This document shows, one piece after another, positions 49,763 through 58,883 of a stretch of DNA of 64,000 bases; the stretch's first letter is position 1, and each line of letters begins with the position of its first letter. The translations under genes and the position numbers were made by a program. The DNA lies in NCBI RefSeq assembly GCF_900230185.1, contig NZ_OCSR01000002.1:1736001-1800000 (forward strand), read 5' to 3'. The stretch is from Burkholderia sp. OK233 (lineage in GTDB: Bacteria; Pseudomonadota; Gammaproteobacteria; Burkholderiales; Burkholderiaceae). The notes beneath the pieces were generated by a model, which saw nothing but the letters and a program-made list of their open reading frames with translations, was not told the DNA's origin and ran no database searches.

Positions 49763-51166
49763 ATGAGAACCATCGACAACACCATGGGGGACCGCAGCAG
49801 CGCCGGTGTCTCAGGCCCCGTGACCCGGGGCTCGATCATCGCGCGTCTGGAGCGCTTGCCCAAGAATGCGATGCAGGTGCGCGCGCGCATACTGATCGGT
49901 CTCGCGACGTTCTTCGACGGTTTCGACGTGATCGCGATCGCGGCCACGTTGCCGATTCTGATTGCGAAGTGGCATCTGACGCCGTGGGAAATCGGCTTTC
50001 TGATCGGCTCCGGCTCGGTCGGGCAGTTGATCGGCGCGTTCGTGTTCCCGTGGTACGCGGAACGCAAAGGCCGCGTGAAGGCGATTGCGTTGAGCTCGGG
50101 GATCATCGGCATTACGAGTATTGCGTGCGGCTTTGCGCCGACCTTTGCGGCGTTTGTCGTGTTGCGTGTGATCCAGGGGCTCGGGCTCGGCGGCGAATTG
50201 CCGGTGGCCGCGACCTATATCAACGAGATCAGCCGTGCGCATGGCCGTGGCCGTTTTGTGCTCTTGTATGAAATCGTTTTTCCGGTCGGTTTGCTCGCAT
50301 CGAACGCGTTGGGTGCGTGGATCGTGCCGCGTTTCGGCTGGCAGGCGATGTATTTCATCGGCGGCATGCCGTTGATCCTGTTCTTCGTGTTGCGCAAGCT
50401 GGTGCCGGAATCGCCGCGCTGGCTGGCCGAACGCGAACGGATGGCCGATGCCGATACCGCAGTGCATGCTTTCGAACGCGCTGTGAAAGGTCCGCTTCCG
50501 CCGGTTGCCAATGCGGCCGAGTTCGACGCGATGGCCAATCGCCATCCGAAGCGCCGTATGGCCGATCTGTTCGGGCCGGCGTATCTGAAGCGCACGATGG
50601 CTGTAGCGATGTTGTGGATCACTTGCGGCTTCATTCAGTACGGTCTGTCGACCTGGCTGCCGACGATCTATCGCACGGTTTATCACGCGCCGCTGCAACT
50701 GGCGTTGAATCTGGCCGTGGCGGCTTCGGTGCTGGGCGTGGTGGGTTCGCTGACGTGTGCGTTGCTGGTCGACAAGGTGGGGCGTAAGCCGATCATCAAT
50801 TTGTCGTTCATGATGTGCGCGCTGTCGCTGTTGCTGGCGGGTGTGTTCCACAATTCGTCGGTGTATGTAGTGGCGACGTGCTGCGCGTTCTCGCTCGGCT
50901 TCCTTGCTTGCGGTTTTATCACGGCTTATGTGTACACGCCGGAGCTGTATCCGACGAGTATCCGTGCGATGGGCTGCGGTGTGGGCGGCGCATGGCTAAA
51001 GGTAGCGGCGATTTTCGCGCCGGCGATCGTGTCGAAGACGATGATCGGCGGCAATCTGGAAGTGGCGTTTTATATTCTCGCGGCCGTGCCGTTCATTGCG
51101 GCGATTGCTGTGCACTTTCTTGGGATTGAGACCAAGGGGAAGGTGCTGGAGCAGCTCGAGGCTTGA
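49763..51166 (+). CDS. MFS transporter, aromatic acid:H+ symporter type
   Basis: About 467 residues and 12 TM helices of the AAHS/sugar porter branch. Landmarks are FFDGFDVIAIAATLPILI (TM1, with the conserved Asp pair), GSVGQLIGAFVFPWYAERKGR (loop 2-3), GLGLGGELPVAATYINEI and the TM 7-8 loop CALLVDKVGRKPII. It likely imports the aromatic acid substrate of the cluster. The start is uncertain: ATG at 49763 is used, but a TTG at 49730 would give TTGCCTAA, the same 8-base overlap with the previous stop as at four other junctions of the operon; ATG at 49784 is also possible. Confidence 0.9.
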   Translation: MRTIDNTMGDRSSAGVSGPVTRGSIIARLERLPKNAMQVRARILIGLATFFDGFDVIAIAATLPILIAKWHLTPWEIGFLIGSGSVGQLIGAFVFPWYAERKGRVKAIALSSGIIGITSIACGFAPTFAAFVVLRVIQGLGLGGELPVAATYINEISRAHGRGRFVLLYEIVFPVGLLASNALGAWIVPRFGWQAMYFIGGMPLILFFVLRKLVPESPRWLAERERMADADTAVHAFERAVKGPLPPVANAAEFDAMANRHPKRRMADLFGPAYLKRTMAVAMLWITCGFIQYGLSTWLPTIYRTVYHAPLQLALNLAVAASVLGVVGSLTCALLVDKVGRKPIINLSFMMCALSLLLAGVFHNSSVYVVATCCAFSLGFLACGFITAYVYTPELYPTSIRAMGCGVGGAWLKVAAIFAPAIVSKTMIGGNLEVAFYILAAVPFIAAIAVHFLGIETKGKVLEQLEA

Positions 51167-51229
51167 TGCCTTCTGGCGTGTGATGGGTTTGGTGGGCGGT
51201 TGATGTAGTACCGCAATGGCAGGAAGGCG

Positions 51230-51263
51230 AAGGGCGCACTGGGTGGTGCGCCCTTTGTTTTTT
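51230..51263 (+). terminator. Terminator of the catabolic operon
   Basis: AAGGGCGCAC/GTGCGCCCTT stem with a 6-base loop, then TG and a T6 run. It marks the right end of the operon about 65 bases after the MFS stop. Nothing else is visible from here to 51371. Confidence 0.9.
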
Positions 51264-51371
51264 GGGCGGCCAGCGTGGATGCGATTGTTTCATCGGCCGG
51301 AGAGCTTCATCCACGAATAGAGGGACCACGCTATGCATAGACGGCCTGACGCGCCGCTATCGTGCCGCGCT

Positions 51372-53099
51372 CTACGACAAACGTCGCTGCTTGAATTCCT
51401 CAATAATCCAGACGCTCATCAACCCCGCGCTCACGCAAGCGATGATGTCTGGTTTGGAGAGTGCAAACGCCAACCAGACGAGGTGGACATAGCCACGGAA
51501 AAAGCTCGGTACGGCCCGGCGCAAATCACTCCAACGCGTCGTTGCCAACACGCCACCCGCTGTTGCCATTACCGTGAAGAGCGCCCACGCGAATTGCGTC
51601 GAACGCTCGTCCCGTTGCAACAGCAAAACGATCAACGCGGCGAAGCCCGCAAACCACATCGTTGCCCCAAACCACGCGAGGCGGGGTCGACGTGCAAGCC
51701 AGCCGCGACACTCCTGTTGCGCAAAAGAGAAGAAGAAAGCGAACAGGACACCGTGCGCGAACGGCATCTGCCACGCGCGAGGATCGGTGGAGAGCCAATG
51801 GCCGGCGAAACCGAACCCGGTCGCCCCGACGGCGGCGAGTATCGCGAGTTGTTTGATGCGCGGCCATCCATAGATCAAAGCGGCCCACATCGTGCAGGCC
51901 CCGAGTGTGTCCATTGCGATCGAGGTCAAGCGTCCGCTGCCGCCGTCGCACAACGCGGCGGCGCTCGCGCCGAGCCACACCGGAATCCACCCGTAACGCA
52001 GCCAGCCAATCGAACGCAACGTCTGCAGCTGCTGTTGCTGCGGTTCGGAAAGCAGCACAGTCGTTGCGGCGCTGGCGACCAGCGTCACCATCAGCGTGGC
52101 CAGAAGCGCGGCCAACTGGACGGGCGTCCATTGATCGAACCACCGATCGCTATTCAGGTTCATCGACGCGTTGGCGAACAGCAAGCCGCACCAGGCGCTC
52201 AGCGCGAGCGCTGGACCGAACAGGCGGCCCGCGCCAATCCGAAACGTCAGGCAACGGGTCCAGAATTCGACCTTCTCGCTGTCGAGCCGCAGGCGCACGA
52301 CATTCGGATGATAGCGACTGAGCGCAGTCAGCAACTGTTCCATCTCAGTACGCACGCCGGCGCGCAGCAGGGCGTGTGCACCAGCCGCTAACGGAGGCTG
52401 CGGCCCTTCGAGCAGCGCCATTGCATTCGTGAAGCGCAGGCGCAGCGCGTTGTAGTCCTCGTCGGCGAACACGCGGTCTAGCGCGAGCGTCGCGATGGTC
52501 GCGTTGCGTCGCCGCAGATGGGCTGCGGTGTCCCGCCATCCCAGGACCGCACTCAGGTTCATGCGCAGCGTGGCCGGCGCTTCCTCGTTCAGGCAATGAA
52601 CCAGCGCCTGCCATTCGAGTTCGTCGCGTATCTGGATGTTGACGACGGCGGCGAATAGATCCTGTAGCGAACGACGCGACTCGAGCTGGTCACGTTGCGA
52701 GACGAAGTGCTGCCACAACTGTACAGCGCTTTCGAAGGCGTCGTGTTCGCGGGAGTGAGCCGCAGGCGGCACATGATCCAAGCCAGAGGGTTGCGGCGTC
52801 CTTTGCGCAGCGGGTGTTGGACGCGAAACCGACGCTGTTTCCGTGCTCGGCATAGGTACAGATACCGGCATTGGCTCATGCATTGACGTCGCCTCGGCTA
52901 TCTTCCCCGACGCGCCGTTGCTTGCCATCTGCAACGCCGACTCATACGCGTACCGAAGCCGCTGAAACGCCTCAGCATCCTCATCCGGGCGTTGCTGTTT
53001 CAAGAGACGCGCATAAGCGCGGCGCACTGCACGCTCGTCGGCGTTCGCCGTAATGCCGAGCACGTCCCACGGCCATTGATGGGTAGAAGTCGTATCCAT
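51372..53099 (-). CDS. J-domain-like membrane protein
   Basis: A 575-residue protein. Residues 9-50 look like a J domain (WDVLGITANADERAVRRAYARLLKQQRPDEDAEAFQRLRYAYE), but the HPD signature that contacts Hsp70 is R37-P38-D39. A linker with Pro/Ser and a helical middle follow; the C-terminal half has six to eight hydrophobic helices (LFGPALALSAWCGLLFA, LATLMVTLVASAATTVLL and others). It lies 6 bases downstream of an HscC-type Hsp70 gene, so it is probably its co-chaperone at the inner membrane. Confidence 0.85.
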   Translation of the reverse strand: MDTTSTHQWPWDVLGITANADERAVRRAYARLLKQQRPDEDAEAFQRLRYAYESALQMASNGASGKIAEATSMHEPMPVSVPMPSTETASVSRPTPAAQRTPQPSGLDHVPPAAHSREHDAFESAVQLWQHFVSQRDQLESRRSLQDLFAAVVNIQIRDELEWQALVHCLNEEAPATLRMNLSAVLGWRDTAAHLRRRNATIATLALDRVFADEDYNALRLRFTNAMALLEGPQPPLAAGAHALLRAGVRTEMEQLLTALSRYHPNVVRLRLDSEKVEFWTRCLTFRIGAGRLFGPALALSAWCGLLFANASMNLNSDRWFDQWTPVQLAALLATLMVTLVASAATTVLLSEPQQQQLQTLRSIGWLRYGWIPVWLGASAAALCDGGSGRLTSIAMDTLGACTMWAALIYGWPRIKQLAILAAVGATGFGFAGHWLSTDPRAWQMPFAHGVLFAFFFSFAQQECRGWLARRPRLAWFGATMWFAGFAALIVLLLQRDERSTQFAWALFTVMATAGGVLATTRWSDLRRAVPSFFRGYVHLVWLAFALSKPDIIACVSAGLMSVWIIEEFKQRRLS

Positions 53100-53105
53100 A
53101 GCCGA

Positions 53106-54815
53106 TCAGTACGTTACATGCACATCGAAGCGATCCAGCAGCGCGCTCAATTCGCTGCGCGCGTGGGCGATCTCCTCGGCGCTCTGCCGCTCGAGCAGCG
53201 ACTGGAAGCGCGCGATATGCGCGGCCAGATATTGCCGATGCTCGCCGAGCGTTTCCTCATAGACACGATCCGAGCGCGTGAGCAGCGTGCGATTCTCCAT
53301 TTGATCGCGCGGATGGATCTTCAATGCGGCCAATGCCGCGAGCCGTTCGCTTATTTCTTCTGGCGTCAGCACGCCCGGGTTTTCTTCGATCACCATCGCA
53401 CGCTTCACGCCGCCCGGAAAGGCAGTGGCTTCAACTTCCAGCACGCCGTTGATGTCGTAGGTGAAGCGCACATCCGCACCGGCCTGGCCGGCTGGCTTGA
53501 CCGGCACGTCCAGCGTGAATTCACCGAGCGGCACGTTGTCGACCGTCAGGCGCGCTTCGCCCTGGAACACCTTGATACTCAACATCTGCTGACGGTCGCT
53601 GACCGTAAAAATGCGCTGCATACGGCTGACCGGCACGATCGTATTGCGCTCGATGATCGGCAGAAAATGTCCCGGCACATATTGATTGGCACTGACCTGC
53701 ATCGCCGTATCGATGCCGAGGCTATACGGCGCGACATCGGTCAGCACCATTTCGTCGAGACCAGCGTCGCGTGTGACGAGCCCTGCCTGCACGGCGGCGC
53801 CGAGCGCGACGACTTCGTCCGGGTTCAGATTGGCGGCGGGCAAGCGGCCGAACATCTTCGAAACCAGCTTGCGCACCATCGGCATACGCGAGGCGCCGCC
53901 GACGAGGATGATTTCGTCGAGCGCATCGACGGCAATCTTCGAATCGCGCAACGCTCGCTCGACCGGTTTGCGCAACCGGTGCAGCAGATGCTCGCAGGTT
54001 CGCTCCGCAGCAACCGCATCCAGTTCGAGGCTGTGCTCGTTATCGCCAACCGTGAGCTTGAGCGTGACGCTATCGGTAGCGTTCTGCGTGAGCAGACGTT
54101 TCGCACGTTCGGCCTGCTGATGCAGACGTTGTGCGGCAATCGGCGTAAGCGATTTGACTTGAAGGCGATTGCGCTGGCAAAACAACTCGACGAGCGCTTC
54201 AGTGAAATCCTCGCCACCCAGAAAATTGTCGCCCGTGCTGGCGCGCACCTCCATCACGCCTTCGAAGAAGTCGAGCACCGAGACATCGAACGTGCCGCCG
54301 CCCAGATCGAAGATCAGGAACTTGCGCTCGTTGTCGCGCTGATGCACGCCGTACGCGAGCGAGGCCGCGGTCGGTTCGTTGACGAGGCGCAGCACAGTGA
54401 GCCCGGCCAGTTCGCCGGCAATGCGCGTGGCTTTGCGTTGCGCGTCGCTGAAATACGCGGGCACGGCGATCACAGCGTCGCGTACCGTTTCGCCGAGAAA
54501 CGCTTCGGCATCGGCTTTCAACGATTTGAGCACCAGCGAAGACAGTTCTTCTGGACGCAGTGTCTGCACGCCAAGCGGCACGTTGCGATTCGTGCCCATG
54601 TAGCGTTTGAAGTTGGCGGCTGTGCGTTCGGGATGCGTGTGCAACCGGTCATGGGCGGGACGGCCGACGAGGATCGAGCCGTCGTCATCGATCGAGACGC
54701 ACGACGGCGTCAGCACGTCGCCCAGTGCATTCGGGATGAGGGCAGCCTCGTTATTGCGCCAGACCGCAGCAAGACTATGCGTGGTTCCAAGATCGATGCC
54801 GATGATCGAAGGCAT
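53106..54815 (-). CDS. hscC: HscC-type Hsp70 chaperone
   Basis: A 569-residue Hsp70. The ATPase domain shows IGIDLGTTHSLAAVW (phosphate 1), AVIAVPAYFSDAQRKAT, NEPTAASLAYG and DLGGGTFDVSVLD (phosphate 2), VGGASRMP (adenosine). It lacks the DnaK lid of full length and matches HscC in length. The substrate domain has the usual VEATA-type strand pattern and ends in a short helical tail. The start at 54815 is used; the frame is open upstream but that part is not Hsp70-like. Operon with the J-like protein. HscC chaperones are implicated in stress and transcription control in E. coli. Confidence 0.92.
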   Translation of the reverse strand: MPSIIGIDLGTTHSLAAVWRNNEAALIPNALGDVLTPSCVSIDDDGSILVGRPAHDRLHTHPERTAANFKRYMGTNRNVPLGVQTLRPEELSSLVLKSLKADAEAFLGETVRDAVIAVPAYFSDAQRKATRIAGELAGLTVLRLVNEPTAASLAYGVHQRDNERKFLIFDLGGGTFDVSVLDFFEGVMEVRASTGDNFLGGEDFTEALVELFCQRNRLQVKSLTPIAAQRLHQQAERAKRLLTQNATDSVTLKLTVGDNEHSLELDAVAAERTCEHLLHRLRKPVERALRDSKIAVDALDEIILVGGASRMPMVRKLVSKMFGRLPAANLNPDEVVALGAAVQAGLVTRDAGLDEMVLTDVAPYSLGIDTAMQVSANQYVPGHFLPIIERNTIVPVSRMQRIFTVSDRQQMLSIKVFQGEARLTVDNVPLGEFTLDVPVKPAGQAGADVRFTYDINGVLEVEATAFPGGVKRAMVIEENPGVLTPEEISERLAALAALKIHPRDQMENRTLLTRSDRVYEETLGEHRQYLAAHIARFQSLLERQSAEEIAHARSELSALLDRFDVHVTY

Positions 54816-55087
54816 GTACAGTTTCCGATTCGTTTTGCGCCCCTCCGTGAGGAGATCGCCCAAGGTCGCGTGGGAGCCAGATGGCGCTCCGTCCAATGGC
54901 GATAACGGCAGGCTGCCTGCAAACTTGAGCGGCGAGGGGAACGAATGCGGTGAGAGTCGGTGTGGGCGATGCAGTGCGCATGCCGACCGGATGGGCCGTC
55001 TGGCATGCGAATGCGATACCTGGCCGCGCAAGGAAGGCGGCGTGAAGAGAGGACGCAAAGCCCGCTAGGCGGGCCTGCTGCGCGGTA

Positions 55088-55549
55088 TCACAACGCCTTG
55101 CGGTACACCACAAAACCGGAGTGATCCGCGACCTTGTCGTACAGCTTCATGGCCGTATGATTTGTCTCATGCGTCTGCCAGTAAACCCGCTGCAAGCCGT
55201 CTGCCTTGGCCCGTGCATACACGGCTTCGATCAACGCACGGCCGACACCTTTGCCACGCTCCGCTTCCAGCGTGTAGAGATCTTGCAGATAGCAGGTCGG
55301 CGCCACCATGGTCGTGTGACGGTGATACAGGAAGTGCACGAGGCCCAGCAACTGGCCGTTGCGTTCGGCGACCATCGCGTGCATCGGTTCGTAGGCGTCG
55401 AAGAAACGCCCCCATGTGACCTGCGTGATCTCGCGCGGCAACGCCGTTTCGCCCGAGCGGCCGTAGAACGCGTTGTAGGCGTCCCACAGCGGCAGCCAGG
55501 CGTCGAAGTCGGCGGGCGTGACGGGGCGGATTTGAATCGTGTCGGACAT
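55088..55549 (-). CDS. GNAT-family N-acetyltransferase
   Basis: A 153-residue acetyltransferase: MSDTIQIRPVTPADFDAWLPLW start, LVHFLYHRHTTMVAPTCYLQDLYTLEAERGKGVGRALIEAV (acetyl-CoA loop RGKGVG) and YWQTHETNHTAMKLYDKVA. The ATG at 55549 has AAGGAGCC upstream. Substrate unknown; relatives acetylate polyamines, amino acids or drugs. Divergent from the MocR-type gene, so the regulator may control it. Confidence 0.88.
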   Translation of the reverse strand: MSDTIQIRPVTPADFDAWLPLWDAYNAFYGRSGETALPREITQVTWGRFFDAYEPMHAMVAERNGQLLGLVHFLYHRHTTMVAPTCYLQDLYTLEAERGKGVGRALIEAVYARAKADGLQRVYWQTHETNHTAMKLYDKVADHSGFVVYRKAL

Positions 55550-55679
55550 GGGTGTGGCTCCTTGTGTGGTGATGGTTGCGGGCAAGCGGCTCGCCGCTGC
55601 TAAGGCTGGGTCGAACAGGCGTAGAAGGCTGCACCAACCGTCAGCATAAGAAATTTGTGGCACCATTGTTAGCTCCACA

Positions 55680-57179
55680 ATGCGACCAGAATTTGGAGCC
55701 ACGAATTTGGACTACGGCCTGTTGATGTCGAACGTCGAACGCGCAATGGGTGGGCGCAAGCTTACGCAACAGGACTTGCTCTACGAGAGTCTGCGTCGCG
55801 CGATTCTCGATGGGGATATCCGCCACGGCAGTCGTCTTCTTGCCACGCGAGCGCTTGCCGAGCAATTGGGCATTGCGCGCAACTCGGTGCTCTACGCCTA
55901 CGAACGGCTTACCGAAGAGGGTTTCATCACGGCGAGCCGGCATGGTTCGATTGTCAGCATGGTGAGCGGCTCAGGCGTTTCTATCTCGGCAGCAGGCGGC
56001 AGCGTGCAGGCGCCTGAAAACCACCTGTCGCGCCGTGTCGCCGATCTGCCGCGCGAGCGCACCAACCCCGACGACCCCACGCCGTTTCGCCCCGGCGTGC
56101 CCGCGCTCGATGAATTTCCGCTTGCGCAATGGCGTGCCTCGATGGAGCGCGCATGGCGTGTGGTCGAACCGCGCGAACTTGGTTACGGTAACAACGCCGG
56201 GCACCCGGCATTGCGTCGCTCGATTGCGGAATACGTGCGCGTGTCGCGCGGCGTGCGGTGTTCGGCGGAGCAGGTGTTCATCACCTCGGGTACGCAGGCG
56301 AGTCTCGATCTATGCGCCTGCATGCTGGCCGACCCCGGCGACAGCGTCTGGGTCGAGGACCCCGGCTATCACGGCGCGAAGGCTGCGTTTCAGGCCGCGG
56401 GTTTGCAACTGGTGCCGATTCCCGTCGACGCCGCCGGCATGGCGCCGACGCCCGGCCATTGGCAACAGACGCCGCCACGCCTGATGTACATCACGCCTTC
56501 GCACCAGTATCCGCTCGGCAGCGTGTTGAGCCTCGAGCGGCGCTGGTCGATCATCGAGAACGCGGTGGCGCGCGGTGCGTGGATCATCGAAGATGACTAC
56601 GACAGCGAACTGCGCCATAGCGGTCCGCCGTTGCCGTCGATCCAGGGCCTCGCGGCCGACACGCCGGTGATTTACCTCGGCACCTTCAGCAAGACGATGT
56701 TTCCGGCGCTGCGTATGGGCTTCATGGTCGTGCCGGCGCACCTCGTCGCCGATATCGACGAGGCACTCAGCGAGATCGCCCGGCAAGGGCGCGTGGCCGA
56801 GCAGATCGCGTTGGCGGATTTCATTGATAGTGGGAAATATGCGCGGCATCTGCGGCGCATGCGGCGGCTGTATCAGCAGCGCCGCACCGCGCTGGTGAAT
56901 GCGATCGAGCGGCATATGGGCGACCTGGTGACAGTCTCGTCCGACGGCGGCGGCATGCATCTGACGATGCGGCTCGATGTGCCGCTTCGCGACCAGGACG
57001 TGAGCGCAGTGACACGCGAGCACGGTTTGCATATCGCTGCGCTCAGTGCGTTTTGTCAGCAGCCTGCTAAAGACGCTGCGCGCTACAACGGCTTCATGCT
57101 CGGCTACGCGGGTGTCAAACCGCACGAAGCGGACGCGCTGGTGGCGCGACTTGCCGCCGTGGTGCGTGGGCTAGGCTAG
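55680..57179 (+). CDS. MocR-family regulator (GntR helix-turn-helix fused to aminotransferase domain)
   Basis: A 499-residue protein. N-terminal GntR-type winged helix (LLYESLRRAILDGDIRHGSRLLATRALAEQLGIARNSVLYAYERLTEEGFI), a linker, and a type I aminotransferase domain from about residue 110 with NNAGHPALRRSIAEY, TPSHQYPLGSVLSL, EDDYDSEL and the PLP lysine in GTFSKTMFPALRMGF. MocR proteins use PLP or an amino compound as effector and typically control the neighbouring divergent gene, here the GNAT gene, and perhaps the flavoenzyme at 57214, convergent to it. Confidence 0.93.
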   Translation: MRPEFGATNLDYGLLMSNVERAMGGRKLTQQDLLYESLRRAILDGDIRHGSRLLATRALAEQLGIARNSVLYAYERLTEEGFITASRHGSIVSMVSGSGVSISAAGGSVQAPENHLSRRVADLPRERTNPDDPTPFRPGVPALDEFPLAQWRASMERAWRVVEPRELGYGNNAGHPALRRSIAEYVRVSRGVRCSAEQVFITSGTQASLDLCACMLADPGDSVWVEDPGYHGAKAAFQAAGLQLVPIPVDAAGMAPTPGHWQQTPPRLMYITPSHQYPLGSVLSLERRWSIIENAVARGAWIIEDDYDSELRHSGPPLPSIQGLAADTPVIYLGTFSKTMFPALRMGFMVVPAHLVADIDEALSEIARQGRVAEQIALADFIDSGKYARHLRRMRRLYQQRRTALVNAIERHMGDLVTVSSDGGGMHLTMRLDVPLRDQDVSAVTREHGLHIAALSAFCQQPAKDAARYNGFMLGYAGVKPHEADALVARLAAVVRGLG

Positions 57180-57213
57180 ATCACGAACGTCGTATTGTTA
57201 TGACGAAAGAAAG

Positions 57214-58317
57214 CTAGACCGTTTCCGCTCTGAGCCAACGCGCAAGCCCAGCGTCGTCATCGGTATCGAGCGCTTGCGCGACCCGGCGTCCGACTGCCGC
57301 GCCGAATTTATAGCCGTGGCCTGAGCATGCCGACACTACCAGCGTGTTGCCGATACGCTTCGAAAAAAAGCGTTCGTCCGCGGTGAACGTGTAAGCGCAG
57401 GTTTTTACTTCGCTGACCGTATATTCGTCGATGCGGCTGAACGGCGGTGAAAACAACCGGCGCAGACTGTCGCCTTCTCCGGGCGCCGCGGCGCGATTGG
57501 CATCAGGGTCGGGTGCACGTGATTTGTGCACACTGGCGCCGAACTTCAGGCCGACATCGTCGATTGGCGGCAGCACGTAACCGCTGCTGGCGCCGCCAAT
57601 ATCGACGATAGCGGGCGCATTCGACCATGCGTCCACCAGATCCGCGGGTGGCTCCATATAGGCGACCACGTTGCGATAAGTCATCAGGTTTTCGGCGAGC
57701 GAGGGGAACAGTTGCAGCGTCCACGCGCCGGCGGTGACCACGAGCCGGTCGGCGCGAATGATCGTGTCGTCGTCGATCCGCACGGAGGCCGCATGCGCAT
57801 CGACTGCGAGTACCTTGGTATGGGTGCGAATCTCGGCGCCGCGCATCTTGAGCCAGGCTTTCATGTCGCGAGCGATGCGTTCGCTAAATAGCGCGCCGCC
57901 ATCCTGATCGAGGTAGGCGTAGCGAAACGTGGCAGGGTCGAGAAACGGGTAACGCTCGGCCGCTTCGCGCGGGTCGAGCTGTTCATACTCGAATTTCATC
58001 CGGTCGAGGCCGGCGCGAAATTGCTCGGCGCCATCGCCTGCGTGTTGCGAGATGCCGAGCACGCCGCAGTTCGCATAGTGGGATACGCCCAGGTCATTCC
58101 ACAGCAGATCCCAACTATCGAATGCCTCGGCGATGGTACGTGCGTAGCCGTCAGCATCGCCATAGGCGCGACGGATCATGCGATTCCGGTCGCCCGAGGC
58201 GGCGAGTGGGTTCGGAATCGAGCCCTGCTCGACCAGCGTGATGTCGTGTCCCAGCTTCGCAAGCGACCACGCTGTGCTCAAGCCGGCGATGCCCGCGCCT
58301 ACGATTGTCACCCGCAT
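57214..58317 (-). CDS. FAD-dependent amine oxidase (sarcosine oxidase/DAO family)
   Basis: A 367-residue flavoenzyme. FAD loop VTIVGAGIAGLSTAWSL, Rossmann end VEQG, and the C-terminal SACSGHGYKFGAAVG. The cysteine of VKTCAYTFTADERFF matches the residue that covalently binds FAD in monomeric sarcosine oxidase (CMYT type), so covalent flavin is likely. Substrates in the family are N-methyl amino acids or cyclic amines. It is convergent with the MocR regulator gene. A 32-base tandem repeat lies about 50 bases upstream. Confidence 0.88.
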   Translation of the reverse strand: MRVTIVGAGIAGLSTAWSLAKLGHDITLVEQGSIPNPLAASGDRNRMIRRAYGDADGYARTIAEAFDSWDLLWNDLGVSHYANCGVLGISQHAGDGAEQFRAGLDRMKFEYEQLDPREAAERYPFLDPATFRYAYLDQDGGALFSERIARDMKAWLKMRGAEIRTHTKVLAVDAHAASVRIDDDTIIRADRLVVTAGAWTLQLFPSLAENLMTYRNVVAYMEPPADLVDAWSNAPAIVDIGGASSGYVLPPIDDVGLKFGASVHKSRAPDPDANRAAAPGEGDSLRRLFSPPFSRIDEYTVSEVKTCAYTFTADERFFSKRIGNTLVVSACSGHGYKFGAAVGRRVAQALDTDDDAGLARWLRAETV

Positions 58318-58364
58318 GCCATCTTCCCCCGAGTCGATGTCTCCGGGTCAGAGTCTAGCAGTGG

Positions 58365-58428
58365 GAAAAATAAACCGGTACGCGTTCTGGCAACGCGAAA
58401 AATAAATCGGTACGTGTTCTGGCGAATC
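58365..58428. repeat. Tandem duplication, 2 x 32 bases
   Basis: Two adjacent units, 58365-58396 and 58397-58428, share GAAAAATAAA, CGGTACG and GTTCTGGC; the first 27 bases differ at two C/T positions and the ends drift. It lies upstream of the flavoenzyme gene and could contain paired regulatory sites. Confidence 0.75.
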
Positions 58429-58502
58429 GCCGCGCGAGCCTGCGGGGTCGATCCAGCGTGCTACCAAGCAGGCGGTGGTCTCCGCGCGCCGCTGTGTCAG
58501 TG

Positions 58503-58700
58503 TTAGTGTTTCGACGTATGGCGCAGCTTGTCGCGTACTTTCTTCGCGGCGAACAGCGGCACGTAATCGAATACACGCGCTTCGTGCCGGTAGTCGGCCA
58601 GTGTGTCTGCGTACATCTTCGAGACCGTTTCCGTGGGGGTATCGGTTTCTTCTGCGATGCTTCTTACCACTTCGTCGACATTAGGCTCGGGTTGGGACAT
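58503..58700 (-). CDS. DUF3562-like small protein
   Basis: A 65-residue protein (MSQPEPNVDEVVRSIAEETD..., then VSKMYADTLADYRHEARVFDYVPLFAAKKVRDKL). The arrangement, a helical start, a Tyr-rich centre and a basic end, fits the DUF3562 family of Burkholderia and relatives, function unknown. The ATG at 58700 has GGAGAGTTCC upstream and is preferred over an ATG at 58796. Confidence 0.75.
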   Translation of the reverse strand: MSQPEPNVDEVVRSIAEETDTPTETVSKMYADTLADYRHEARVFDYVPLFAAKKVRDKLRHTSKH

Positions 58701-58883
58701 GGAACTCTCCGGGGCAAGCGGGGTGGACCGGCGGGTTGCCGGGAACGGGCGCACGACAGGAGTTTCATTAGAGGATGCGATTGGGCGCGATGCCAATTGA
58801 ATCGGTCTATCGAATGAACCGTTCCACAGAGATTTTTGTCTTGCGCTGCAGCAAGCGGCCGCACCACGCGGTGAGGCGAGAAA

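Noticed and set aside
35187..51263. Integrative element or genomic island around the catabolic cluster
   Set aside because: No integrase, transposase, tRNA junction or flanking direct repeats were seen; base composition looks like the neighbours.
52992..54905. 637-codon plus-strand open frame opposite the Hsp70 gene
   Set aside because: Hsp70 motifs on the minus strand are unmistakable; the plus-strand product has no coherent fold.
58365..58428. CRISPR-like repeat
   Set aside because: Only two directly adjacent copies, no spacer, no cas genes.
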